24,219 nucleotides of DNA from PALSA-505 sp036495485 (GTDB lineage: Bacteria > Actinomycetota > Actinomycetes > Streptosporangiales > Streptosporangiaceae), in the NCBI GenBank assembly GCA_036495485.1, contig DASXMU010000205.1:1-24219 (forward strand). Direction: 5' to 3'. Positions 6,743-14,610 of this stretch are shown here, piece after piece (position 1 is the stretch's first letter; each line of letters starts with the position of its first letter). The notes under the pieces are model-generated. The model was not told the DNA's origin and did no database searches. It saw only the letters and a list, made by a program, of their open reading frames with translations. The translations under genes were made by a program, and so were the position numbers.

Positions 6743-6772
6743 ACGCCGGGAAAGGTTACCGTATCCCGGCGT
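6743..6772 (-). terminator. Terminator-like hairpin after the DUF3566 gene
   Basis: ACGCCGGGA at 6743-6751 pairs perfectly with TCCCGGCGT at 6764-6772 (9 bp, 12-nt loop that itself contains GGTTACC). It sits 8 bases beyond the stop of the DUF3566 gene and 44 bases before the tRNA-Ile 5' end, so it would separate the gyrase transcript from the tRNA. No T-run follows, as is usual for actinomycete terminators. Confidence 0.6.
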
Positions 6773-6780
6773 GCTCAGGA

Positions 6781-8118
6781 TCAGTCCGTCTCCTTCAGCG
6801 TGATCTCAACGCCTCCGGCCAGGTCAGCGGTAATGTTGTACAGCACCGAACCCACCGTGGAGAGCGCCGTGATGAGCACGACGTTGATCGCCCCGAGCAG
6901 GCCCGTGTAGCCGAGCACACGCGACGCCGACAGGTAGGTGGACAGGCTGAAGCCACCCGAGCTCTGGCTCGATGTGATGCTCGACACGGTGTGCTGCAGC
7001 GCACTGAACACGCCGAGCCCGGACAGGACGGCGTACAGCAGCGCCACCGCGACGAAGAACACGATGAACGCGACCAGCGAGATGACGAAGCTGAACTTCA
7101 TCACCGACCACGGCTCGAACCTGGCAATGGTGAGCTGAGCCTGCCGCCCCTGGGCGCTCTTGCGCCTCCTGCTGGACTTGGGCCGCCGGACCGTGCGCAG
7201 CGACGCCGTCATCTTGCCCGCGGGGGAGCGACTGCCCGGCGGCTCGACCGGCGGGTACTGGGATGGGAATGGCGGCGCCTGGCCCGGGGTGGCCACGCCG
7301 TTCTCCTGCCCAGGCTGGAACGTGTCCTGCCCGGGCTGGAAGGCCTGTGGGCCGCCGTACGGCGTGGCACCAAACTGATCGCCCGCCGGCAGCGGCGGGG
7401 GGGCGCTGAACCCGCCAGGCCGGTAGTCGCCCTGGTGGTAGTCGCCAGCGCCGTAGTCGACGCGCTGGTCGTCGGTGAAGCCCTGGGCAACGTCGGCCGG
7501 GGCACCAAATCCTCCGGCGGCCTGGCCGTCGAACGAGTCGGGGAGCTGGCCACCGTAGGCGGGACCGGCACCGGGGGGCCCGGCGAGGTCGCCTGGAGGG
7601 GCGCTGAAGTCCGGCGTCTCGGCCGGAGCATCCGGGAACCCGTGTGTCGCACCGAAATCTGGCGCCCTGTCGGGGGCACCATTGAAATCAGGCATCCTGT
7701 TGTCCGCGAACCCGTGCCCCCCGGCGGAGACACCGCTGAAGTCGTGGGCGCCGGTGGCGATCTCACCGAAGCTCGGTGTGTCCTGCTGGCCACCGTCGAA
7801 CATGGGGCCGCCCGGCGAGCTATTGCCGAAGTCAGGGCTCGCAAAGTCAGGGCCCGCAGCGGAGCTGCCGCCGTATGCCGGCGCCTCCCCGTTGTCGTTC
7901 CCGGCCTGGTAGGCCTGCCCGCCGTCGTGTTTATCGTCGGTATCCGCGTCCGGCGGATCGGCTCCGGTGCCTACCGCTGCCGCTCCAGACAGCCAGGACG
8001 GCGGCTCTGTGCGGTGGTCCACGTCATCCTCCTCGGGCGCGTTGCCTAGATCGAGGTTATCTCCAGGAAACGACGCGAAACGCGGCCACGTGCCGCTGCC
8101 GCTCTCCCTCGTACTCAT
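6781..8118 (-). CDS. DUF3566 membrane protein with long disordered N-terminus
   Basis: This 445-residue protein starts at ATG 8118, overlapping the gyrA stop by four bases (ATGA). The first 330 or so residues are low complexity, rich in Gly, Pro, Asp, Phe and Tyr. They carry repeated PDF motifs (SPDFG, MPDFNG, APDFGA, TPDFS), GDY motifs, and FQPGQ twice. A basic patch (RRPKSSRRRKSAQGR) leads into the DUF3566 domain from about 330. That domain has two membrane helices, about 343-367 and 405-430, separated by an extracytoplasmic loop rich in Ser. The gene after gyrA encodes a DUF3566 protein in most actinobacteria, including mycobacteria, where it also has a disordered N-terminus. Its function is unknown. 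Here the disordered part is large and very rich in aromatic spacer motifs. Confidence 0.9.
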   Translation of the reverse strand: MSTRESGSGTWPRFASFPGDNLDLGNAPEEDDVDHRTEPPSWLSGAAAVGTGADPPDADTDDKHDGGQAYQAGNDNGEAPAYGGSSAAGPDFASPDFGNSSPGGPMFDGGQQDTPSFGEIATGAHDFSGVSAGGHGFADNRMPDFNGAPDRAPDFGATHGFPDAPAETPDFSAPPGDLAGPPGAGPAYGGQLPDSFDGQAAGGFGAPADVAQGFTDDQRVDYGAGDYHQGDYRPGGFSAPPPLPAGDQFGATPYGGPQAFQPGQDTFQPGQENGVATPGQAPPFPSQYPPVEPPGSRSPAGKMTASLRTVRRPKSSRRRKSAQGRQAQLTIARFEPWSVMKFSFVISLVAFIVFFVAVALLYAVLSGLGVFSALQHTVSSITSSQSSGGFSLSTYLSASRVLGYTGLLGAINVVLITALSTVGSVLYNITADLAGGVEITLKETD

Positions 8119-10676
8119 GAGACGTCACCGTCGCTCATATCGTTGTCCTGATCCGGGGAATGCTCCGGAGCGTCATCGGCCAGCCCTTCGGCGTCGTCGG
8201 CCGTCTCCAGGGATTCGGCGTTGCGGGCGATGGCGACCACGCTGTCACCTGGTCCCAGGTTCATCAGCCGGACCCCCATCGTCTGCCTGCCGGAGAGCTT
8301 TACCTCCCCAGCGCTCGTCCTGATAACCCCGCCAGCGGACGTGATGGCGAACACCTCGTCATCCGGCCTGGTCATCAGGGCACCGGCAAGTTCACCCCGC
8401 GAGTCGGTAATCCTCGCGGTGAGAACACCCCTGCCTCCCCGATTCTGGATCGGATATTGCTCTGCCGGGGTGCGCTTGGCAAAACCTCCACCCGTTGCTA
8501 CCAGGACATCCTCGTCATTTCGCACTACGTGCATGTCCAGTAGCTCATCGCCGTCAACGAACCGCATCCCGATCACGCCCGAGGTTACCCGGCCCATCGG
8601 GCGGAGCGAATCGTCGCTGGCGTGGAACCGGATCGCCTGGGCGCGCTTGCTCAGCAGCAGCAGATCCTCGTCCGGCGACACCAGCCGGGCCGCGATCATC
8701 TCGTCGTCCTCGCGCAGGCTGATCGCGATGATGCCGCCGGTGCGCGGCGAGTCGAACTCGCTGAGCTTGGACTTCTTCACCAGCCCGGACTTGGTGGCGA
8801 GCACGAGGTAGGGCGCGACCGTGTAGTCGCGCAGCGCCAGCACCTCGGCGATCTCCTCGTCCGGCTGGAAGGCGAGCATGTTGGCCACGTGCTGGCCGCG
8901 GGCGTCCCGGCCAGAGTCGGGCAGCTCGTAGGCCTTGGCCCGGTAGACCCGGCCCTTGTTGGTGAAGAACAGGATCCAGTGGTGCGTCGTGGTGACGAAG
9001 AAGTGCCCGACGATGTCGTCCTGGCGGAGCTGGGCGCCCCGCACACCCTTGCCGCCGCGCCGCTGGGCGCGGTACAGATCGGTCTTCGTCCGCTTCGCGT
9101 AGCCGCCCCGGGTGATGGTGACGACCACGTCCTCCTCGGCGATCAGGTCCTCGTCGGACATGTCGCCCTCGTAGGCGATGATCTCCGTCCGCCGGTCGTC
9201 GCCGAACTTGGCGACGATCTCGTCCAGCTCGGTGGCGACGATCTCGCGCTGCCGCTCCGGCCTGGCCAGGATGTCCTCGTAGTCGGCGATCCTGCGGGTC
9301 AGCTCCCCGAACTCGTCGATGAGCTGCTGCCGTTCCAGCGCGGCCAGCTTGCGCAGTTGCATGTCGAGGATGGCGCGGGCCTGGATCTCGTCGATGTCGA
9401 GCAGTGCGATCAGGCCCTGCTGGGCTTCGGCGGCCGAGGCGCTGGCCCTGATGAGCGCGATCACCTCGTCGATCGCGTCGATGGCCTTGAGCAGCCCGCG
9501 CAGGATGTGCGCCCGCTCCTGTGCCTTGGCGAGCAGGTAGCGGGTACGCCGCACGATCACGTCGATCTGGTGCGCCACCCAGTACCTGATCATCTGGTCC
9601 AGGCGCAGGGTGCGCGGCACCTCGTCGACCAGGGCGAGCATGTTCGCGCCGAAGGTGTCCTGGAGCTGGGTGTGCTTGTACAGGTTGTTCAGCACGACCT
9701 TGGCGACCGCGTCCCGCTTGAGCACGATGACCAGCCGCTGACCGGCCCGGTTGCTGGACTCGTCGCGGACGTCGGCGATGCCGCTGACCCGGCCGTCCTT
9801 CACCAGTTCAGCGATCTTGAGCGCCAGGTTGTCCGGGTTGACCTGGTAGGGCAGTTCGGTGGCGACCAGGCAGGTGCGGCCCTTGATGTCCTCCTCGACC
9901 TCGACCACCGCGCGCATGGTGATCGAGCCGCGGCCCGTCCGGTAGGCCTCCTTGATGCCGCGGCGGCCGACGATCTGCGCCGCGGTCGGGAAGTCCGGGC
10001 CCTTGATGCGCTCCATCAGCGCGTCGAGCAGCTCTTCGTCGGTGGCGTCGAAGTGGTCCAGGCACCAGCGGGCGCCGGCGGCGACCTCGCGCAGGTTGTG
10101 CGGCGGGATCTTGGTGGCCATGCCGACCGCGATCCCTTCCGAGCCGTTGACCAGCAGGTTGGGGAACCGGCTCGGCAGGACCTTGGGCTCCTGGGAGCGG
10201 CCGTCGTAGTTGTCGCGGAAGTCGACGACCGCCTTGGTGTCGATGTCCCGCAGCATCTCCATGGCCAGCGGCGCGAGCTTGCACTCGGTGTACCGCATGG
10301 CGGCCGGCGGGTCGTTGCCCGGCGAGCCGAAGTTGCCCTGGCTGTCGATCAGCGGGTAGCGCATCGACCACGGCTGGGCCAGCCGGACCAGCGCGTCGTA
10401 GATCGCGGAGTCGCCGTGCGGGTGGTACTGGCCCATCACGTCGCCGACCACCCGGGCGCACTTGAAGAACGACCGGTCCGGCCGGTAGCCGCCGTCGTAC
10501 ATCGCGTACAGGATCCGGACGTGCACCGGCTTGAGGCCGTCCCGCACGTCCGGCAGCGCGCGGCCGACGATGACCGACATCGCGTAGTCGATGTAGCTGC
10601 GCTGCATCTCGACCTGGATGTCGACGGGCTCGGTGCGGTCACCGCCCGCCAGCGCGCCAGTGTCCAGCTCAGTCAC
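8115..10676 (-). CDS. gyrA: DNA gyrase subunit A
   Basis: This 853-residue GyrA starts at GTG 10676, seven bases after GAAAGG and 37 bases past the gyrB stop. Conserved parts in order are: DYAMSVIVGRALPDVRDGLKP (split here as DYAMSVIVGRAL, PDVRDGLKP; 30-50); the quinolone-resistance region HPHGDSAIYDALVR (85-98); RYTECKLAPL with catalytic Tyr129; the coiled-coil and tower; the GyrA box QRRGGKG (538-544); and the six-bladed C-terminal pinwheel. It ends in an acidic tail. With GyrB it forms the A2B2 type II topoisomerase that introduces negative supercoils using ATP. Position 90 is Ser and 91 is Ala, the reverse of the Ala-Ser order in M. tuberculosis. It is co-transcribed with gyrB and overlaps the DUF3566 gene. 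No intein is present. Confidence 0.98.
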   Translation of the reverse strand: MTELDTGALAGGDRTEPVDIQVEMQRSYIDYAMSVIVGRALPDVRDGLKPVHVRILYAMYDGGYRPDRSFFKCARVVGDVMGQYHPHGDSAIYDALVRLAQPWSMRYPLIDSQGNFGSPGNDPPAAMRYTECKLAPLAMEMLRDIDTKAVVDFRDNYDGRSQEPKVLPSRFPNLLVNGSEGIAVGMATKIPPHNLREVAAGARWCLDHFDATDEELLDALMERIKGPDFPTAAQIVGRRGIKEAYRTGRGSITMRAVVEVEEDIKGRTCLVATELPYQVNPDNLALKIAELVKDGRVSGIADVRDESSNRAGQRLVIVLKRDAVAKVVLNNLYKHTQLQDTFGANMLALVDEVPRTLRLDQMIRYWVAHQIDVIVRRTRYLLAKAQERAHILRGLLKAIDAIDEVIALIRASASAAEAQQGLIALLDIDEIQARAILDMQLRKLAALERQQLIDEFGELTRRIADYEDILARPERQREIVATELDEIVAKFGDDRRTEIIAYEGDMSDEDLIAEEDVVVTITRGGYAKRTKTDLYRAQRRGGKGVRGAQLRQDDIVGHFFVTTTHHWILFFTNKGRVYRAKAYELPDSGRDARGQHVANMLAFQPDEEIAEVLALRDYTVAPYLVLATKSGLVKKSKLSEFDSPRTGGIIAISLREDDEMIAARLVSPDEDLLLLSKRAQAIRFHASDDSLRPMGRVTSGVIGMRFVDGDELLDMHVVRNDEDVLVATGGGFAKRTPAEQYPIQNRGGRGVLTARITDSRGELAGALMTRPDDEVFAITSAGGVIRTSAGEVKLSGRQTMGVRLMNLGPGDSVVAIARNAESLETADDAEGLADDAPEHSPDQDNDMSDGDVS

Positions 10677-10713
10677 TTCATGACCTTTCGGTGTCTAGAG
10701 ACGCACAACGAAG

Positions 10714-12651
10714 CTAGATGTCCAGGAACCTGACGTCCCTGGCGTTGCGCTGGATGAACGAGCGCCGTGCCTCCACGTCCTCGCCCATGAGCACGGAGAA
10801 CAGCTCGTCCGCCTGGGCCGCGTCGTCGAGCGTCACCTGCAGCAGCACCCGGTGGGCCGGGTCCATCGTGGTGTCCCACAGCTCGCTGGCGTTCATCTCG
10901 CCCAGGCCCTTGTACCGCTGGACACCGTCCCGCGACCTCGGGTCCCTGCGGCCGCCCTCGATCCCCGCCTCGATCAGCCTGTCCCGCTCCGCGTCGGAGT
11001 AGGCGTACCCGGGCTCCACCCCGCGGCCATCCCACTTGATCTTGTACAGCGGCGGCTGAGCGATGTACACGAAGCCGCCCTCGATCAGCGGCTTCATGAA
11101 CCGGAACAGCAGGGTGAGCAGCAGCGTGCGGATGTGCTGGCCGTCCACGTCCGCGTCCGCCATCAGGATGATCTTGTAATAACGGAGCTTGTCGATGGAG
11201 AAGTCGTCGTGGATCCCGGTGCCCAGCGCCGTGATCATGGCCTGGACCTCGTTGTTCTTCAGCACCCGGTCGATCCGGGCCTTCTCCACGTTCAGGATCT
11301 TGCCGCGGATCGGCAGGATCGCCTGGTACATCGGGTCCCGGCCGCCCTTGGCCGAGCCACCGGCCGAGTCACCCTCGACCACGTAGATCTCGCACCTGGC
11401 CGGATCCGAGGACTGGCAGTCGGACAGCTTGCCCGGCAGCGAGGTCGACTCGAGCAGGCTCTTGCGCCTGGTCAGGTCGCGGGCCTGCCGCGCGGCGATC
11501 CGGGCCCTGGCGGCCTGGGTGGCCTTGGTGATGATGTCCTTGGCCTCGCCCGGGTTGCGCTCGAACCAGTCCCGCAGGTGGTCGTTGCACGCCTTCTGCA
11601 CGAACGACTTGGCCTCGGTGTTGCCGAGCTTGGTCTTGGTCTGGCCCTCGAACTGCGGCTCGGCCAGCTTGACCGACACGATGGCGGTCAGGCCCTCGCG
11701 GACGTCCTCACCGGTCAGGTTGTCGTCCTTCTCCCGCAGCAGCTTCTGATCGCGGGCGTACTTGTTGACGATGTAGGTAAGCGCCGCGCGGAAGCCCTCC
11801 TCGTGGGTGCCGCCCTCGACCGTCCCGATCGTGTTGGCGAACGTGTGCACCGACTCGGCATACGAGGAGTTCCACTGCATGGCGATCTCGGCGGAGATGC
11901 CCTCGCCCTCGTCGCCGAACTCGATGACCGAGCCGTGCACGGCCTCCTTGGACGCGTTGATGTACCGGACGAAGTCCGCGATGCCACCCTCGTAGCAGTA
12001 GCTGACCACGGTGGGCTCGCCGTTGATGTGCTCGGGGCGCTCGTCGGTCAGCATGATCCGCAGGCCGCGGTTGAGGAAGGCCATCTCCTGGAGCCGGCGC
12101 GACAGCGTCTCGAAGCTCCAGTCCAGCGTCTCGAAGATCGAGTCATCCGGCCAGAACGTCGTCGTGGTGCCGGTCTCTGCGGTGACTTCGCCCTTGGTCA
12201 CCGGGGTGACCGGGTCACCCTTCTCGTAGGCCTGCCGCCAGACGTTCCCTTCCTTATGCACCTCGACTTCGAGCCGGCTGGACAGCGCGTTGACCACCGA
12301 CACGCCGACGCCGTGCAGGCCGCCGGACACGGCGTAGGACTTCCGGTCGAACTTGCCGCCGGCGTGCAGCGTGGTGTGGATGACCTCGAGCGCCGAGCGC
12401 TGCTCGGCCGGGTGCAGGTCCACCGGAATGCCACGGCCGTTGTCACGGACCCGGACGCCGCCGTCGGGCAGCAGCGTGACCTCGATCCTGTCGCAGTACC
12501 CGGCCAGCGCCTCGTCCACCGAGTTGTCCACCACCTCTTGGACGAGATGGTGCAGGCCACGTGCCCCGGTCGAGCCGATGTACATGCCGGGTCGCTTGCG
12601 TACCGCCTCGAGGCCTTCAAGTACGGTGATCGAGCGTGCGTCATAGGACAA
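10714..12651 (-). CDS. gyrB: DNA gyrase subunit B
   Basis: This 645-residue GyrB contains a GHKL ATPase domain: RKRPGMYIGSTG (18-29), DNSVDEALAG with catalytic Glu48, DNGRGIPV (70-77) and GGLHGVGVSVVNALS (110-124). A transducer domain follows. The TOPRIM domain has EGDSAGGSAK (426-435), ILPIRGKILNVEKAR and DADVD (499-503), and the C-terminal QRYKGLGEM (578-586) binds GyrA. The start is TTG 12651: it is the only usable start in frame just before SYDARSITVLEGLEAV and follows GGGAGGGG ten bases upstream. It supplies ATP-driven strand passage for gyrase. It precedes gyrA by 37 bases, and a promoter-like sequence lies upstream at 12718-12744. Confidence 0.98.
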   Translation of the reverse strand: MSYDARSITVLEGLEAVRKRPGMYIGSTGARGLHHLVQEVVDNSVDEALAGYCDRIEVTLLPDGGVRVRDNGRGIPVDLHPAEQRSALEVIHTTLHAGGKFDRKSYAVSGGLHGVGVSVVNALSSRLEVEVHKEGNVWRQAYEKGDPVTPVTKGEVTAETGTTTTFWPDDSIFETLDWSFETLSRRLQEMAFLNRGLRIMLTDERPEHINGEPTVVSYCYEGGIADFVRYINASKEAVHGSVIEFGDEGEGISAEIAMQWNSSYAESVHTFANTIGTVEGGTHEEGFRAALTYIVNKYARDQKLLREKDDNLTGEDVREGLTAIVSVKLAEPQFEGQTKTKLGNTEAKSFVQKACNDHLRDWFERNPGEAKDIITKATQAARARIAARQARDLTRRKSLLESTSLPGKLSDCQSSDPARCEIYVVEGDSAGGSAKGGRDPMYQAILPIRGKILNVEKARIDRVLKNNEVQAMITALGTGIHDDFSIDKLRYYKIILMADADVDGQHIRTLLLTLLFRFMKPLIEGGFVYIAQPPLYKIKWDGRGVEPGYAYSDAERDRLIEAGIEGGRRDPRSRDGVQRYKGLGEMNASELWDTTMDPAHRVLLQVTLDDAAQADELFSVLMGEDVEARRSFIQRNARDVRFLDI

Positions 12652-12717
12652 AGCTTCCGAACCCCTCCCGCTGGGCGGCGCGCCACGAGGAAACCCAGCG
12701 TTATATCCCGGGTGTGC

Positions 12718-12744
12718 TTCCTATTTTACCTGCGGGTACGTCAA
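12718..12744 (-). promoter_or_regulatory. Possible gyrB promoter
   Basis: On the minus strand TTGACG (12744-12739) is followed, 15 bases later, by TAGGAA (12723-12718), in the only A+T-rich stretch between the dciA-like gene and gyrB. The -35 match is good. The 15-base spacing is short, and TAAAAT or TATAAC nearby could be the real -10. Supercoiling-sensitive gyrase promoters often have unusual spacing. Confidence 0.4.
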
Positions 12745-12756
12745 GCCTGGGCGCGT

Positions 12757-13299
12757 TCAGCCGTAGGTGTCGCGCGGCCCGCGACCGCCCCTGACGCGCA
12801 GCGCGCCCGGCTGCGCCGGCGGCCCGGTTGGCCCCCTGACCTTGACCCGCCGCACCGTGTTGTCACCGAGCTCGGCGTTCAGCTTGCGGACCAGTGTCGC
12901 GGCGAGCAACCGGAGCTGAGTCGCCCACGCCGTGGAGTCGGCGATCACCACCAGCTCGCCGTCGGTGAGCTCGCCCGGCGTCGCGTGGGCGGCGACCTCC
13001 GGCCCGACGATCTGATCCCATCGCCCCAGGGCCGAGCTCACCGCGGCCTGCTGCTGCCAGCCACGATCCGCGAGCAGCTTGCGGATCGCCTCACCCAGCG
13101 GCTGCGGGTCTGCCCCGCCGGCGGCCCGCTTCCGTGCTGCGGGAGTCTCATGTGCCCGCTCGTTTTCTTTCTTTTCCGGAAAAGAAATTCCCGGGCGGAC
13201 ACGGGCGGGACTATCGCCCCGGTCCTTAGCGTCATCCATGGCGGCCGCCAGTGCCTCCCTGGCACTGCGGAGCCGGCGCTGCACGTCGTCATCAGGCAC
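12757..13299 (-). CDS. dciA: DciA-like DUF721 protein
   Basis: This 180-residue protein starts at GTG 13299, overlapping the recF stop by eight bases, so it is probably translated from the recF transcript. The first 65 residues are charged and disordered. The DUF721 domain spans about 65-160 with LGEAIRKLLADRGW, VSSALGRWDQIVGPEVAAH, LVVIADSTAWATQLRLL and LVRKLNAELGDNTVRRV. The last residues are Gly/Pro/Arg-rich. DUF721 proteins are the DciA family, which operate the replicative helicase DnaB in bacteria without DnaC/DnaI; the mycobacterial homologue at this exact position between recF and gyrB is essential for replication. The function here is inferred from that family and the position. Confidence 0.88.
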   Translation of the reverse strand: MPDDDVQRRLRSAREALAAAMDDAKDRGDSPARVRPGISFPEKKENERAHETPAARKRAAGGADPQPLGEAIRKLLADRGWQQQAAVSSALGRWDQIVGPEVAAHATPGELTDGELVVIADSTAWATQLRLLAATLVRKLNAELGDNTVRRVKVRGPTGPPAQPGALRVRGGRGPRDTYG

Positions 13300-14428
13300 A
13301 GCTGATCACCCCATTGGACACGTTAAACCTCGCCGCCCCGAGGCCAGCCGGCAGGTCGGCGGGCACGGCAGCGGTCACGATCACCTGCTCGGCGGCGGCC
13401 GCCACCGTGGCCAGCCGGTCCCTGCGCTGGCCGTCGAGCTCGGCGAACACGTCGTCAAGCAGCAGCACCGGATCCCCGGACGAGCGCAGCAGCTCGTAAC
13501 TGGCCAGCCGCAGGGCGAGCGCCAGCGACCAGGACTCGCCATGGCTGGCGTAGCCGCGGGCGGGCAGCTCACCGACGCGCATGTCCAGCTCGTCGCGATG
13601 CGGGCCGACCAGGCAGACGCCGCGGTCGATCTCCGCCGGCCGGTATTCGGCGAGGGCGTCGCGCATGCTGGCGGCCAGCAGTTCCCGGTCGGCGGCGGGC
13701 TCGCCCTGGTCTGGCTGAGCCTTCCTGAGGTGAGCGGGACGGTAGGTGACCTCGACCGGGCTCTCGTCGCCGGCGACCGCGGCGTAGGCCTTGACGATGA
13801 GTGGGCGAAGCGAGCACACCAGTTCCAGGCGGCCTGCCATCAGCTCGGCACCGGTGCGGACAAGCTGCTCGTCCCAGGCCTCCAGGGCGCCGAGCATCGG
13901 CCGGTTGCCCGGCGGCCTGCCACGGGCCGACTTCAGCAGCGCGGTCCGCTGGCGGATCACCCGGTCGTAATCGGAACGGACCCCGGCATACCTCGGTGCG
14001 GACTGGGTCAGCAGCTCATCGAGGTAGCGGCGGCGCTCACCTGGATCGCCCTTGACCAGCGCGAGGTCCTCAGGGGCGAACAGCACCGCGCGCAGTGCGC
14101 CCAGGATCTGCCTGGGCCGCTGCATCATGGCGCGGTTGAGCCTGGCCCGGTTGGCCCGGGCCGGGTTGATCTCGATCTCGACCAGCAGGCTGCGCTCGTC
14201 CGAGGCCACCTCGGCCCGCACGATGGCCCGCTGCGCGCCGCCGCGGACCAGCGGCGCGTCGGTGGCGACCCGGTGGCTGGCCAGGGTCGCCACGTAGCCG
14301 ACCGCCTCTACCAGGTTGGTCTTGCCCTCGCCGTTCGCGCCGGTGAACGCCGTCACGCCAGGCTCGAGCCGCAGATCCACGCTGGCATAACACCGGAAGT
14401 CGGTGAGCGCGAGCCGGCTGAGATGCAC
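13292..14428 (-). CDS. recF: DNA replication and repair protein RecF
   Basis: RecF (378 residues) is an SMC-like ATPase that helps load RecA at single-strand gaps through the RecFOR pathway. It starts MHLSRLALTDFRCYASVDL, has Walker A GANGEGKTN (30-38), the internal motifs ILGALRAVLFAPEDLALVKG and GERRRYLDELL, the signature ASHGESWSLALALRLASYELL, and Walker B VLLLDDVFAELD. An earlier in-frame start would add 22 residues with no similarity to RecF, so GTG 14428 is preferred. There is no separated ribosome site, but a -10 box sits seven bases upstream, suggesting a leaderless message. It overlaps the dciA-like gene and follows dnaN after a gap of 182 bases that contains a palindromic element. 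Confidence 0.96.
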   Translation of the reverse strand: MHLSRLALTDFRCYASVDLRLEPGVTAFTGANGEGKTNLVEAVGYVATLASHRVATDAPLVRGGAQRAIVRAEVASDERSLLVEIEINPARANRARLNRAMMQRPRQILGALRAVLFAPEDLALVKGDPGERRRYLDELLTQSAPRYAGVRSDYDRVIRQRTALLKSARGRPPGNRPMLGALEAWDEQLVRTGAELMAGRLELVCSLRPLIVKAYAAVAGDESPVEVTYRPAHLRKAQPDQGEPAADRELLAASMRDALAEYRPAEIDRGVCLVGPHRDELDMRVGELPARGYASHGESWSLALALRLASYELLRSSGDPVLLLDDVFAELDGQRRDRLATVAAAAEQVIVTAAVPADLPAGLGAARFNVSNGVISCA

Positions 14429-14435
14429 CCTTGCG

Positions 14436-14441
14436 AGATTA
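14436..14441 (-). promoter_or_regulatory. Probable leaderless -10 box for recF
   Basis: On the minus strand TAATCT (14441-14436) is followed by seven bases, CGCAAGG, and then GTG 14428. A -10 hexamer at this distance places the transcription start at or next to the start codon. The -35 region is G+C-rich with no clear match. Confidence 0.45.
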
Positions 14442-14512
14442 CTGCTGCCCCGGGGCCGACTCGCTCGGTACAGCCGACACGCCCGCCAGACCACGTACAG
14501 CAGCCAGCGTCG

Positions 14513-14598
14513 CGGGGTTCCGGGGGCTCGGCCCCCGGGATAAATGCTGAGAGCGGCCGCGGCGAAATCGGCCGAAGGCCGATGAGCAGGGTAGAGCC
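14513..14598 (+). repeat. Dispersed palindromic element, copy 2
   Basis: It has the same architecture as copy 1. The parts in order are: lead GGGGTTCC; 8-bp perfect hairpin CCGGGGGC/GCCCCCGG with loop TCG (14520-14538); GATAAATGC; a second perfect hairpin ATCGGCC, GAA, GGCCGAT (14567-14583); tail GAGCAGGGTAGAGCC. It fills the gap between dnaN and recF and reads antisense to both. With no T-tract after the stems it is not a typical terminator pair, though it may affect the dnaN-recF transcript. Confidence 0.8.
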
Positions 14599-14610
14599 AG
14601 CTTCCCGCTC

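Noticed and set aside
8622..10733. A 703-codon plus-strand open frame opposite gyrA
   Set aside because: It is fully antisense to an unmistakable gyrA, has low-complexity Val/Asp/Gln/Gly composition typical of the complement of G+C-rich coding DNA, and no family resemblance.
8115..12651. Intein or insertion in gyrA or gyrB
   Set aside because: Both proteins have normal lengths (853 and 645) and uninterrupted conserved motifs.
10852..13305. An 817-codon plus-strand open frame opposite gyrB and the dciA-like gene
   Set aside because: It is a shadow of high third-position G+C in the opposite-strand genes and has no recognisable domain.
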